33,008 nucleotides of DNA from Lutibacter sp. (lineage in GTDB: Bacteria; Bacteroidota; Bacteroidia; Flavobacteriales; Flavobacteriaceae), in contig DAIDMK010000036.1 in the NCBI GenBank assembly GCA_027449025.1, forward strand, positions 1 through 33,008, in the 5' to 3' direction. The notes below the pieces were generated by a model. That model did no database searches and had not been told where the DNA came from. It saw only the letters and a program-made list of their open reading frames with translations. The number at the start of each line of letters is the position of its first letter. The stretch's first letter is position 1. The translations under genes and the position numbers were made by a program. Of this stretch, positions 24,555-32,944 are shown in pieces.

Positions 24555-26180
24555 ATGATAAAGATTTGTGAAAAATATCCTTTAGCACTATTATCCAGTG
24601 TTGTTTTACTGATGCTTTTGGTTCATTTGGAAGTGCCAGACATTACCATCATGGAAGCCCGTAATTTTATTTCGGCACGTGAAATGGTGCAAGACAATCA
24701 TTGGATTTTAACAACGATGAATGGAGATGCTCGTTATCAAAAACCACCATTACCCACTTGGTTAACTGCCGTTTCTGGGATGCTTTTTGGCATTAACAGT
24801 GTTTGGGCTTTAAGGCTTCCTGCAGCATTGATGGTATTATTCTCAGGGTTTTGCATTTACTTTTTATCATTAAAATTAAAGCTAACAAAAGTACAAAGTT
24901 TAAATAATAGCTTAATTTTGGTGACTTCATTTTATGTTTTTGCTATCATAATTGAAGCACCCTGGGATATTTTTACTCACGGATTTATGCTTGCAGGACT
25001 CTATTTATTATTTCTCTTTTTTGAAGAGGATAAGGCACTATGGAAAAACGCCTTATTGGCTGCATTTTTCGTCGGATTGTCTATGATGAGTAAAGGTCCG
25101 GTATCGTTATACGCCTTATTTTTGCCATTTTTGATTTCTTACGGAATTGTGTTTAAATTTAAAAACCTAAAAGTGAGATATGTTCCATTATTGGCGTTCC
25201 TAATTTTATTTATAGGGATTGGAGGCTGGTGGTTTTTATATGTAAGATTGGCTGATCCTGGAGCATTTTTGGAAATTGCCAGAAAAGAGACCGAAAATTG
25301 GAGCAGCTACAATATCAAACCATTTTATTATTACTGGAGCTTTTTTATCCAATCGGGTTTATGGGCAATTCCAGCATTTATAAGTTTACTTTATCCTTAT
25401 TTAATACAACGAGTAGCACATAAGAAAGCCTATCAATTCTCTTTTTGGTGGACGATTGCCGCGGTGATTTTATTGTCACTGATTCCCGAAAAAAAGGCGC
25501 GTTATTTAGTTCCTGTACTTATTCCTTTGGCCATGAATACCGGATTTTACATACAATATCTAATTTTAAATTTTTCTGAATTAAAACGAAAAGCAGAAAC
25601 TATTCCGGTTTATTTTAATTTCGGATTGATTGCGAGCATAAGCCTTTCAGTACCTTTTGCCTTGTTCTTTTTGTTAAAAGACGGGTTGCAAAACCATCTT
25701 TTTAGTTATATATTAACTTCATTGGGAACACTTTTAATAGGAATTTTGCTTATTAGAAATTTGTATTTAAAAAAATTCCAGCACGTATTTTATTTGACCA
25801 TATTTTTTATGGTTTCTTTAGCCGCTTTTGGATTGCCACTCTCAAAAAGCCTTAATAAAAACATGGCATTTAAATCCATCAATTCTCTGCATCAATTTGA
25901 AAAAACCAACAATATAACCACCTACTCAATTGGTGAAACTGCGCCCGAATTACTTTGGGACTATCATGGAATTTTGAAAGATATTTATAAAAATGGTTTA
26001 TTGAAAATTCCGTCGGAGCCAACTTTTGGCTTGTTGCTAATGAATGATGATAAAGAAATGATTGAATCTCAATTGAGTCAAGATTACAATTTCAAATTAA
26101 TTGAAACCTATAACTTAAATGTTGGCTCAAAAAATAAAGAACGATTAATCAGGGAATACTATTTAGTATCAAAAAAATAG
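24555..26180 (+). CDS. ArnT-like (GT83/PMT family) integral membrane glycosyltransferase
   Basis: 541 residues and the third member of this family in the operon. It has IMEARNFISAREM, RYQKPPLPTW and MSKGPVSLYA, with an IMEAR version of the ESR/EAR motif. About a dozen helices are followed by a C-terminal periplasmic domain from near residue 430. The three paralogues differ a lot in sequence, so they probably handle different donors or acceptors rather than being a recent duplication. Confidence 0.87.
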   Translation: MIKICEKYPLALLSSVVLLMLLVHLEVPDITIMEARNFISAREMVQDNHWILTTMNGDARYQKPPLPTWLTAVSGMLFGINSVWALRLPAALMVLFSGFCIYFLSLKLKLTKVQSLNNSLILVTSFYVFAIIIEAPWDIFTHGFMLAGLYLLFLFFEEDKALWKNALLAAFFVGLSMMSKGPVSLYALFLPFLISYGIVFKFKNLKVRYVPLLAFLILFIGIGGWWFLYVRLADPGAFLEIARKETENWSSYNIKPFYYYWSFFIQSGLWAIPAFISLLYPYLIQRVAHKKAYQFSFWWTIAAVILLSLIPEKKARYLVPVLIPLAMNTGFYIQYLILNFSELKRKAETIPVYFNFGLIASISLSVPFALFFLLKDGLQNHLFSYILTSLGTLLIGILLIRNLYLKKFQHVFYLTIFFMVSLAAFGLPLSKSLNKNMAFKSINSLHQFEKTNNITTYSIGETAPELLWDYHGILKDIYKNGLLKIPSEPTFGLLLMNDDKEMIESQLSQDYNFKLIETYNLNVGSKNKERLIREYYLVSKK

Positions 26181-26230
26181 TATTTTTAACCAATATATTA
26201 AACAAAAAGAAAACCAAAATACAAACACCC

Positions 26231-26902
26231 ATGAAAACACTTACCAACATTGATAAAGCAGCGTATTTATTTTTAATCGTGATATTCGGATTGGGGATAT
26301 ATTACGCAAATACCGACCTCCAATATTTTGATGAAGTTTATACCGTAGAAGATGGTTTTGTTGAAAACGGATCTGCCATATTTCTTTTGGCTTCAAGCCT
26401 GCTTTTGCTATACCGTTTTTTAAAGTTTTTTAAACACAAAGATTTGCTGTGGAAGGTTGGAATTTTGGCGATGGCATTGGTGTTCTTTTTTGGTGCAGGA
26501 GAGGAAATTTCTTGGGGACAACGCATTTTTAATATAGAATCTTCACAATATTTTAGAGAAAATAATGCACAAGGAGAAACAAATTTACATAATATGGTGG
26601 TTGGAGGAACCAAAATAAATAAAATAATTTTCAGCCAGCTTTTAACCGTTGTTTTGGTTATTTATTTAATTATAACGCCGTTTTTATACAGAAAGTTTGA
26701 ATGGGTTAAAAACTTAGCGAATAAGTTTGCTGTACCAATTGTACAGTGGCATCATACCATTACTTTTTTGGTGGGTACGGCTTTGCTCGTTTTTATTTCA
26801 TCAAACAGAAAATGGGAAATCTATGAATTGTCTTTTAGTGTAATTTTCTTATTGATATTTATTAAACCTTTCAATAAAGAAATCTACTCAGCTAATTCAT
26901 AA
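26231..26902 (+). CDS. Six-helix membrane protein with GEEISWGQR motif, unknown function
   Basis: 223 residues with helices near 11-27, 48-64, 74-90, 133-152, 168-190 and 197-212. Polar residues sit at helix ends or in loops: GAGEEISWGQR at 88-98, ETNLHN at 116-121, QWHH at 172-175 and WEIYE at 195-199. From memory, similar GEEISWGQR...NLHN proteins occur in many bacteria without a known function. Paired acidic residues and histidines could bind a metal, which is inference. It is the last gene of the glycosyltransferase run (50 bp gap), and its stop overlaps the convergent PAP2 gene by 11 bp. Confidence 0.75.
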   Translation: MKTLTNIDKAAYLFLIVIFGLGIYYANTDLQYFDEVYTVEDGFVENGSAIFLLASSLLLLYRFLKFFKHKDLLWKVGILAMALVFFFGAGEEISWGQRIFNIESSQYFRENNAQGETNLHNMVVGGTKINKIIFSQLLTVVLVIYLIITPFLYRKFEWVKNLANKFAVPIVQWHHTITFLVGTALLVFISSNRKWEIYELSFSVIFLLIFIKPFNKEIYSANS

Positions 26903-27461
26903 ACTTTTTCAAAAAAGCTTTATAAAAAGCATATGATAAGGGTGCATAAATAAGTCCGAATAAAATTCCTGTAAACACATCCAGTGGAAAATGAACACCT
27001 AAATAAATACGGCTATACGAAACTACCAAAGCCCATATTATTAGGATGGGAAACAAATAGTTAATTTTTCTTCTTAAAAGCAAGCCAAAAAATACGGCAA
27101 TCGCCATAGAATTGGCTGCATGTGCAGAGAAATAGCCATATGAACCGCCACAACGATTGCCCACCAGTCGAATTAAAGTAGAAATATTTTCATTGTGGCA
27201 AGGTCGCAATCTTTTAAAACCATATTTAAACAAATTACTTGTTTGATCTGACAAGGCAATTAATAAAACAACAAATAAAACGACAACAAAAGTTTTCTTT
27301 AATCCAAATTGTTTGTAGGTGAAATAAAGCAAGAACAAATATAATGGAATAGCGCTATACTTATTTGACATAAACAACCAAAAACCATCCCATTGGGTGG
27401 TTCCTAAATTATTTAGGTAAATGAGTAATTCAATGTCTTTGTTAATAAGCGAATCTATCAT
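26892..27461 (-). CDS. PAP2 family membrane phosphatase
   Basis: 189 residues, about five helices, with all three PAP2 signatures: K-x6-RP (KYGFKRLRP near 79-87), FSAHAAN as the PSGH-type motif, and SRIYLGVHFPLD with the catalytic histidine. Substrates in the family are lipid phosphates such as undecaprenyl pyrophosphate, phosphatidylglycerol phosphate or lipid A. Its place at the end of a polyprenyl-phosphate sugar operon suggests carrier recycling or lipid A dephosphorylation, but it is transcribed toward that operon. Confidence 0.9.
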   Translation of the reverse strand: MIDSLINKDIELLIYLNNLGTTQWDGFWLFMSNKYSAIPLYLFLLYFTYKQFGLKKTFVVVLFVVLLIALSDQTSNLFKYGFKRLRPCHNENISTLIRLVGNRCGGSYGYFSAHAANSMAIAVFFGLLLRRKINYLFPILIIWALVVSYSRIYLGVHFPLDVFTGILFGLIYAPLSYAFYKAFLKKFMN

Positions 27462-27487
27462 TGAATTATCTTTGTTTAATTAAGGGT

Positions 27488-28591
27488 TTATTTTGCTAAG
27501 CCAACCAATTCCAATTCAAATATCAAATCGGTATTCGGAGGAATTATATTACCTGATCCCTGCTCACCATAACCTAAATGAGACGGAATAAAAATCATCG
27601 CTTTATCGCCTATTCTCATTTTTTGTAAGCCTTCCTTAAAACCGCCAATCAACCTGGCATCTGGACCGTAAATGGTTGTAAAAGGCGCATAGCCGTTTTG
27701 TTTGTCTCTTGCTTCATCAAAAGTTCCGTAAGCCATTGCAACTTCCTTATAACTGGAATCAAACAATCTTCCATCCGTAAAATAGCCAGCATAATTCACT
27801 TTTACGTTGCTGCCTCTAGGCGGATATTCACCATTTTTTGTTTCGGTTATTACTAATTTTAATCCGGAAGGTAGTTCCGCTGCTTCGGTTACATATTTAT
27901 TTATTTTTATTAAAGTTGCCGCTGCAGCCTGCTGCATTTTTTCTTCTTTCTCTTTTAAATCTTTCTGATATTTTTCAAAATAAGAAGAAAATTCTTTTTT
28001 CGCATTAAACTTTTTGGCGCCTTTCCCAATAGTTATAATTTCAATATTTCTGATAGTGTCATTTTGTATAATTGAATCCACCACGGCCTGTCCAGAAACT
28101 ACATTTCCAAATACAGTATGTTTTCCATCTAGCCAGGAAGTTTCTTTATGCGTGATAAAAAATTGACTTCCGTTGGTGGCAGGACCAGAATTTGCCATTG
28201 ACAAAATACCTGCCTTGTCATGTTTCAACAAAAGGTTCCCCAAGCTGTCTTTAGGAAATTCATCCATAAATTTATATCCGGGATCGCCTTCTCCAGTACC
28301 CAATGGATCCCCGCTTTGAATCATAAAATCTTTAATAACCCTATGAAAAACAATGCCATTATAAAACTTTTTACCTTTTCTTGCGCCAACAACATAGGGA
28401 TTTGTACCCATTGCAAGAGAAACAAAATTAGCCACCGTTACAGGCGTTTTTTCAAATTCAAGTTTCAATAAAATTTCCCCTTTATTGGTTTCCATATTTG
28501 CATACAAACCATCATCCAAATCGGCATATTTGGTTGGTTTACACGAAAAAACTAGCAATAACAATATGATTGTAATTAATTTGGCCTTCAT
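27488..28591 (-). CDS. Cyclophilin-FKBP fusion lipoprotein (dual-family immunophilin)
   Basis: 367 residues. A signal peptide ends in the lipobox VFSC with C17 as the lipidated residue. A complete cyclophilin domain follows (about 30-200) with FHRVIKDFMIQSGD, GSQFFIT and the tryptophan in SWLDGKHTVFG, all active-site marks. After a charged linker comes an FKBP domain (about 255-367) with VNYAGYF, LFDSS, LIGGFKEGL and LGYGEQG. Between LFDSS and LIGGF it has about 17 residues more than FKBP12. It probably folds exported proteins in the periplasm. No acidic surface-export signal follows the cysteine. Fusions of this type are known as dual-family immunophilins. Confidence 0.93.
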   Translation of the reverse strand: MKAKLITIILLLLVFSCKPTKYADLDDGLYANMETNKGEILLKLEFEKTPVTVANFVSLAMGTNPYVVGARKGKKFYNGIVFHRVIKDFMIQSGDPLGTGEGDPGYKFMDEFPKDSLGNLLLKHDKAGILSMANSGPATNGSQFFITHKETSWLDGKHTVFGNVVSGQAVVDSIIQNDTIRNIEIITIGKGAKKFNAKKEFSSYFEKYQKDLKEKEEKMQQAAAATLIKINKYVTEAAELPSGLKLVITETKNGEYPPRGSNVKVNYAGYFTDGRLFDSSYKEVAMAYGTFDEARDKQNGYAPFTTIYGPDARLIGGFKEGLQKMRIGDKAMIFIPSHLGYGEQGSGNIIPPNTDLIFELELVGLAK

Positions 28592-28770
28592 TTTTAATCT
28601 AATTTAATTGTTGTACAAGCAAGTAATATATTGTATTTAATCAAAAATTCACAAGGTATTTTTCCCAATTACAGCCTGTTTTAGGTTATTTATTTCAACT
28701 GTAAATATAAATTGTTTCGTTAAACAATCACAAGATAAATTTTATAAAACGCAAATATAGCTTAAAAATA

Positions 28771-28811
28771 AAAATGCCTTTTTAAACAGATAGCTGTTAA
28801 AAGGGCATTTT
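28771..28811. terminator. Terminator downstream of the nrnA-gldI-FKBP operon
   Basis: Long hairpin: AAAATGCC plus a T-run and CAG pair with CTG, an A-run and GGCATTTT around an ATAG loop; one wobble and one bulged A. It lies 46 bp past the FKBP stop on the minus strand and ends in a T-rich tract in that direction. Confidence 0.85.
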
Positions 28812-28856
28812 ATCAATTTTAGTTTTACAAATCAACAATGCAAAACTGGTAAGCTA

Positions 28857-29585
28857 TTATTTTTTAATCTCTAACAATTCAACCTCAAAAATTAAAGTAG
28901 CAAATGGTTTTATTGGTCCGCCTTCACGTGGAAAAGCGCCATAAGCCAATTCTTGAGGAATGAAAAACTTGTATTTTGAGCCAACACTCATTAATTGTAA
29001 CCCTTCTGTCCAACCTTTAATTACTCTATTTACAGGAAACTCAGCTGGTTCTTTTCTGTCAACTGAACTGTCAAAAACGGTTCCGTCAATTAAAGTTCCG
29101 TGGTAATGAACCTTTACAGTTGAAGTTTCACTTGGTTTTTCACCTTTTCCTTCTTTCAAAACAATATATTGCAAGCCACTTGCAGTAACCTGAACCCCAC
29201 TGGCTGATTTATTTGCTTCTAAAAATTTAACACCTTCTGCTTTTACGTCAGCAAATTCAGTTTCCATTTGTTTTTGTTGATCTTCTTGTTGTTTTTTCAT
29301 AGCTTCTTCTTGCTTTTTTTGAAAAAACGCTCTTAAGATTGGTTCTGTATTTTCCGCAGAAATTAAAATATTTGTAGAATCTAATCCATTCATAACACCT
29401 TGAATGAATAAATTTTTATCGATTTCAGGGAAATTTGCTTTTAATTTAGACGCGATATCTATCCCTAATGTATAACTTACCGTATCTACTTCAGTTTTTA
29501 AAGATTTTTGTGCAGTTCCTTTATTGTTGCAGGACAGCATCATTGAAATTACTGTTATTACTCCTAAAATTTTAATTGCTTTCAT
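28857..29585 (-). CDS. FKBP-type peptidyl-prolyl isomerase lipoprotein (Mip/FkpA-like)
   Basis: 242 residues. Signal peptide with lipobox MLSC, C19 lipidated. An N-terminal dimerisation domain ([23 protein letters not shown]) and a long charged Q/K/E-rich helix (near 90-115) lead to a complete FKBP domain (about 150-242) with [21 protein letters not shown] and LAYGAFP. The tryptophan and the FD pair of the active site are present, so it should be active. Its ATG overlaps the gldI stop by 4 bp. Probably a periplasmic folding catalyst. Confidence 0.93.
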   Translation of the reverse strand: MKAIKILGVITVISMMLSCNNKGTAQKSLKTEVDTVSYTLGIDIASKLKANFPEIDKNLFIQGVMNGLDSTNILISAENTEPILRAFFQKKQEEAMKKQQEDQQKQMETEFADVKAEGVKFLEANKSASGVQVTASGLQYIVLKEGKGEKPSETSTVKVHYHGTLIDGTVFDSSVDRKEPAEFPVNRVIKGWTEGLQLMSVGSKYKFFIPQELAYGAFPREGGPIKPFATLIFEVELLEIKK

Positions 29586-30118
29586 TTTTTTCTATTGATT
29601 TTAATTAATTGAACTTTATATATTAATGGTTGATTTATTTCTATTTTATTGGTATCTCCTAAGTACCCGTAAACTTTATGTGAAGGAAACAGAAAAGTTG
29701 CCTTATCGCCAGTACTCATCAGTTTCAATCCGTTTCTAAGACCTTCAACAATTTCTTGTTTGTCTACGATATAGGTTTGTTCTCCTATATCTTCAACACT
29801 GTAAATAACTGTATTATTAATATCATATACTGCAAAAGTATAAAAAACCTGGTCTCCAATTTGAGGTAATTCGGAATTAGATTTCTTTTGGTCAAAAGTA
29901 TACCAAAACCCGTTTGGTGAAGCTATATATTTGGTAAGCGAATCTTTTTCCATGAAGGCTGCAAAAGCATTTTCTTCATTTTCGATCATCTTTTTATTAA
30001 ACCTAACAGATTCTTTTAAAAGAGTATTCGTTTTTCTTAAAATAGGTTTACGCGGAACAGGGTTTCCACAAGAAACCATCAAAAATATAAAAATATAAAG
30101 AAAACAGTTATTCTTCAT
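29582..30118 (-). CDS. gldI: Gliding motility-associated FKBP-type lipoprotein GldI
   Basis: 178 residues. Signal peptide with lipobox MVSC, C17 lipidated. The rest matches the GldI pattern: a helical N-terminal part ([19 protein letters not shown]) and an FKBP-like domain (about 85-178) with [35 protein letters not shown] and VYGYLGD. The usual FD pair is replaced by IYS, so isomerase activity may be weak. In Flavobacterium johnsoniae GldI is required for gliding. Co-transcribed with nrnA (11-bp overlap) and the FKBP gene (4-bp overlap). Confidence 0.92.
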   Translation of the reverse strand: MKNNCFLYIFIFLMVSCGNPVPRKPILRKTNTLLKESVRFNKKMIENEENAFAAFMEKDSLTKYIASPNGFWYTFDQKKSNSELPQIGDQVFYTFAVYDINNTVIYSVEDIGEQTYIVDKQEIVEGLRNGLKLMSTGDKATFLFPSHKVYGYLGDTNKIEINQPLIYKVQLIKINRKK

Positions 30119-31157
30119 AAGAGGTTAGCAATTCGTTTTTAAACTTCGGAATTATATTTAAAAACTTTGTAATAGTATCTTCCAGTGAAAGTTCCGATTT
30201 ACCTCCTGCAGCATTGTCGTGTCCACCGCCATTAAAGTGCTTTCTGGCAAATTTATTTACAGAAAAACTCCCTTTTGACCTGAGGGAGATTTTAATGATT
30301 TTTTGTTCAACATCTTCTATAAAAATGGCGGCAAAAATAATGCCTTCAATAGACAATCCGTAATTCACAATACCTTCTGTATCACCCTTTTGAAAATCAA
30401 ATTCATTCAATTCGGCTTGTGACAAGGTAATAAAAGCAGTTTTTAGTTCGGATACAACCACCAGGTTGGTTAATGCTCTTCCTAAAAGCTGTAAACTCCC
30501 ATAGGAATTATTGTCGTAAACATTGTTGTAGATTTTGGCGTTGTCAGCACCTTTATCAATTAAATCTGCAACAATTCTGTGTGTTTCACTAGTAGTTGAT
30601 GGAAATCGAAACGAACCAGTATCAGTCATAATCCCAGTATAAATACAGGTCGCAATTTCTTTATCAATCACTTCAACATCATTTAATTTTTCTAAATAAT
30701 GATATACCATTTGACAGGTAGAACAAATAGAAGTATCTGAAAATAAGTATTTTGCGATATCTTCTGGTTGTTGATGATGGTCTATCATCATAAAAACACC
30801 CTTAAATTTCTGCAAAGTTTTTTGCATATCGTCTCCTACCCTGTTTAAGGCATTAAAATCCAATATAAAAATAACAGAAGCTTCCTTAATGGCTCTTTTT
30901 GATTGCCTGTTTTGCATATCAAATTTTAAAACATCTTTTGAACCCGGCAGCCATCTTAAAAAATTCGGATAATCATTGGGGGAAACCACCGTTGGATGAT
31001 GTCCCGTTTTTTTTAGATAATGATACATAGCCAAGCAAGCGCCAATAGCATCACCATCAGGGTTTTTATGAGGCACTATAACCACATTTTGAGCTGTAGA
31101 AAACAACTCTTTTATTTCCTTAATATCACTTTTGTTGATAAGGGTGCAAATATACAA
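30108..31157 (-). CDS. nrnA: DHH/DHHA1 phosphoesterase, bifunctional oligoribonuclease/pAp phosphatase (NrnA-like)
   Basis: Degrades short RNA oligomers and pAp in the cytoplasm. Motifs: NPDGDAIG (DxD), ILDFN, the DHH signature in MIDHHQ, TDTGSFRF, and the DHHA1 motif GGGHDNAAGG near the C-terminus. The end given is the outermost in-frame TTG (31157), which overlaps promoter-like boxes and is probably too far upstream. The real start may be near INKSDIKEIK (no ATG/GTG/TTG there, but ATC at 31139) or a TTG at 31106 preceded by AAGGA. First gene of the operon with gldI and the FKBP gene. Confidence 0.9.
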   Translation of the reverse strand: MYICTLINKSDIKEIKELFSTAQNVVIVPHKNPDGDAIGACLAMYHYLKKTGHHPTVVSPNDYPNFLRWLPGSKDVLKFDMQNRQSKRAIKEASVIFILDFNALNRVGDDMQKTLQKFKGVFMMIDHHQQPEDIAKYLFSDTSICSTCQMVYHYLEKLNDVEVIDKEIATCIYTGIMTDTGSFRFPSTTSETHRIVADLIDKGADNAKIYNNVYDNNSYGSLQLLGRALTNLVVVSELKTAFITLSQAELNEFDFQKGDTEGIVNYGLSIEGIIFAAIFIEDVEQKIIKISLRSKGSFSVNKFARKHFNGGGHDNAAGGKSELSLEDTITKFLNIIPKFKNELLTSYEE

Positions 31158-31186
31158 AAATATAGTATATTTATTTTTATTAACAA
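31147..31186 (-). promoter_or_regulatory. nrnA operon promoter region (TTG-N21-TATTTTTG, plus TATATTTG)
   Basis: On the minus strand TTG (31186-31184) and TATTTTTG (31162-31155) are 21 nt apart. A second exact box, TATATTTG (31154-31147), follows at once. Both match TAnnTTTG. Transcription would begin downstream of the outermost TTG codon. Confidence 0.6.
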
Positions 31187-31198
31187 ATGTACATTTGT
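31183..31198. promoter_or_regulatory. 16-bp palindrome overlapping the nrnA -33 element
   Basis: ACAAATGT-ACATTTGT is a perfect palindrome that covers the TTG of the promoter at 31186-31184. The position is typical of a repressor operator. Confidence 0.45.
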
Positions 31199-31314
31199 CG
31201 CAAATTTACTTGTACAGATTTTACTGAGGCACATCATTAATTTAGCCTATTAACATATGCATAAATACCTGTAAAACAAACACTTAAACGTTTATTAAAA
31301 ATAGTAAATTAAAT

Positions 31315-32358
31315 ATGAATCATTTAAACTCCATATTTATTCTTTTTTTAGCCATTTTATCCTGCAATACGAATGAGAAACAAAAAAGCAATGCCGCTAT
31401 TTCGAAGGAAATTACATCAGATTTTGTGATTGCTTTTGGGTCTTGTAACAACCAGACGCTTACAAATAATTTATGGACAGCAATTGAAAAAAATAAACCT
31501 AATGTATGGATTTGGGGTGGCGACGTCATTTATACCGACACCTATGATATGGCATATATGGCAGAAAGTTACCAAAAACAAAAAAACAATGCAGATTATA
31601 GCACCTTTACTAAAAAAGTTGAAGTACTTGGCACTTGGGACGATCACGATTATGGTATAAACGACGGCGGTGTTGAATATCCAAAAAAAGCTGAGGCACA
31701 ACAATTGTTTTTAGATTTTTTTGATGTTGCAGAAAATGATATAAGAAGAAAACAGGAAGGTGTTTATTTTGTCAAAGATTATAGCGTGCATAACAAAACA
31801 ATCAAAATTATTCTGTTGGATACCCGCTATTTCAGAACGGCATTAACTGTTGATGATGAAACCGAAAAACGTTTCAAACCAAATGCGTATGGAGAAGGAA
31901 CTATGTTGGGCGAAACGCAATGGAAATGGCTAAAAAATGAACTTGAAAACTCAAAAGCAACCTATCATATTATTGTGAGTAGCATTCAGTTTTTATCCCA
32001 GGAGCACGGATTCGAATGTTGGAGAAATATGCCTCACGAAGCTGATAAATTGGAAAACTTAATTAAATCCAGCGGTGCAAAAAACACCATCATACTTTCG
32101 GGAGACCGACATATTTCCGAAATTTCAAAAAAGGAGATTGATGGTTTAGCCTATCCGATTATCGATTTTACATCGAGTGGACTTACGCATTCCTATAGCG
32201 ATTTTAAAGGAGAACCAAACAAATACCGTTTGGGAAGTGTGGTTTCAAAAAAGAGTTATGGAACTTTAAATTTCGATTTTAAAAATAAAACCGTCACCAT
32301 GGAAATTAGGGGCGAAAATAATGTGGTTTTTGAAACCTATACGCAAAGTTATCAGTAA
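31315..32358 (+). CDS. PhoD-like phosphatase lipoprotein
   Basis: 347 residues. Signal peptide with lipobox AILSC, C17 lipidated. A metallophosphoesterase domain of the PhoD type follows: FGSCNNQ near 40, WGGDVIYTD, TWDDHDYGINDGG, LLDTRYFR and a late LSGDRH. It probably hydrolyses phosphodiesters or phosphomonoesters in the periplasm. No acidic export signal follows the cysteine. Divergent from nrnA across a 157-bp region; no TAnnTTTG box is visible before its ATG. Confidence 0.9.
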   Translation: MNHLNSIFILFLAILSCNTNEKQKSNAAISKEITSDFVIAFGSCNNQTLTNNLWTAIEKNKPNVWIWGGDVIYTDTYDMAYMAESYQKQKNNADYSTFTKKVEVLGTWDDHDYGINDGGVEYPKKAEAQQLFLDFFDVAENDIRRKQEGVYFVKDYSVHNKTIKIILLDTRYFRTALTVDDETEKRFKPNAYGEGTMLGETQWKWLKNELENSKATYHIIVSSIQFLSQEHGFECWRNMPHEADKLENLIKSSGAKNTIILSGDRHISEISKKEIDGLAYPIIDFTSSGLTHSYSDFKGEPNKYRLGSVVSKKSYGTLNFDFKNKTVTMEIRGENNVVFETYTQSYQ

Positions 32359-32359
32359 T

Positions 32360-32391
32360 TTGGCAATTACATATAGAAAATAGTATCTTTG
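32360..32391 (+). promoter_or_regulatory. ndk promoter (TTG-N21-TATCTTTG)
   Basis: TTG at 32360-32362 and TATCTTTG at 32384-32391, a 21-nt spacer and an exact match to the Bacteroidota consensus. The ATG follows 31 nt downstream. It begins just after the phosphatase stop codon. Confidence 0.8.
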
Positions 32392-32422
32392 CGCCGATTT
32401 ATAAAATTAAAGATAATAAATA

Positions 32423-32842
32423 ATGGCAACAAACAGAACGTTTACTATGTTGAAACCTGATTCCGTAGAAAAAGGATATATTGGGGCGATATTGGAAAAA
32501 ATTACTGCTGCAGGGTTTAAGATTGCAGCCATGAAAATGACACAAATGACCGTCGCTGATGCAAAAGCATTTTATGCAGTACACAGTGAACGTCCATTTT
32601 TTGGAGAATTGGTTGAATTTATGTCGAGCGGACCAATTGTAGCCGCTATTTTAGAAAAAAACAACGCCGTTGAAGATTTTCGCGTATTGATTGGCGCAAC
32701 CAATCCCGCTGATGCTGCAGAAGGCACCATTCGAAAATTGTATGCTTCTTCTATGGGTGAAAATGCAGTTCACGGTTCAGACAGTGATGAAAACGCAGCC
32801 ATTGAAGGCGCTTTTCATTTTTCTGGAAGAGAAGTATTTTAA
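32423..32842 (+). CDS. ndk: Nucleoside diphosphate kinase
   Basis: Transfers the gamma-phosphate between nucleoside tri- and diphosphates. 139 residues, the usual family length. It has [16 protein letters not shown] at the start, [18 protein letters not shown], the [13 protein letters not shown] segment and the phosphorylated histidine H117 in NAVHGSDS. It starts at the ATG at 32423 behind a consensus promoter and stands alone on the plus strand. Confidence 0.97.
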   Translation: MATNRTFTMLKPDSVEKGYIGAILEKITAAGFKIAAMKMTQMTVADAKAFYAVHSERPFFGELVEFMSSGPIVAAILEKNNAVEDFRVLIGATNPADAAEGTIRKLYASSMGENAVHGSDSDENAAIEGAFHFSGREVF

Positions 32843-32854
32843 ATAAAATCCTAT

Positions 32855-32880
32855 CCCCAACCCATTCCATAGGAAAGGGA
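32855..32880 (+). repeat. Post-stop C/G-rich hairpin element after ndk
   Basis: CCCATTCC (32861-32868) pairs with GGAAAGGG (32872-32879) around ATA, with one mismatch, preceded by CCCCAA. It begins 12 nt after the ndk stop and resembles the element after def at 6159-6180. Confidence 0.45.
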
Positions 32881-32912
32881 GTTTTATTGAAATAATAATC
32901 TTATTTTGAACT

Positions 32913-32933
32913 TTTAATATTTAACCTATAATA
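32913..32933. repeat. Three heptamers of the TTTAATA family
   Basis: TTTAATA, TTTAACC, TATAATA in register, the same unit as the array at 16121-16169. Confidence 0.5.
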
Positions 32934-32944
32934 TCAAAAAGAAG

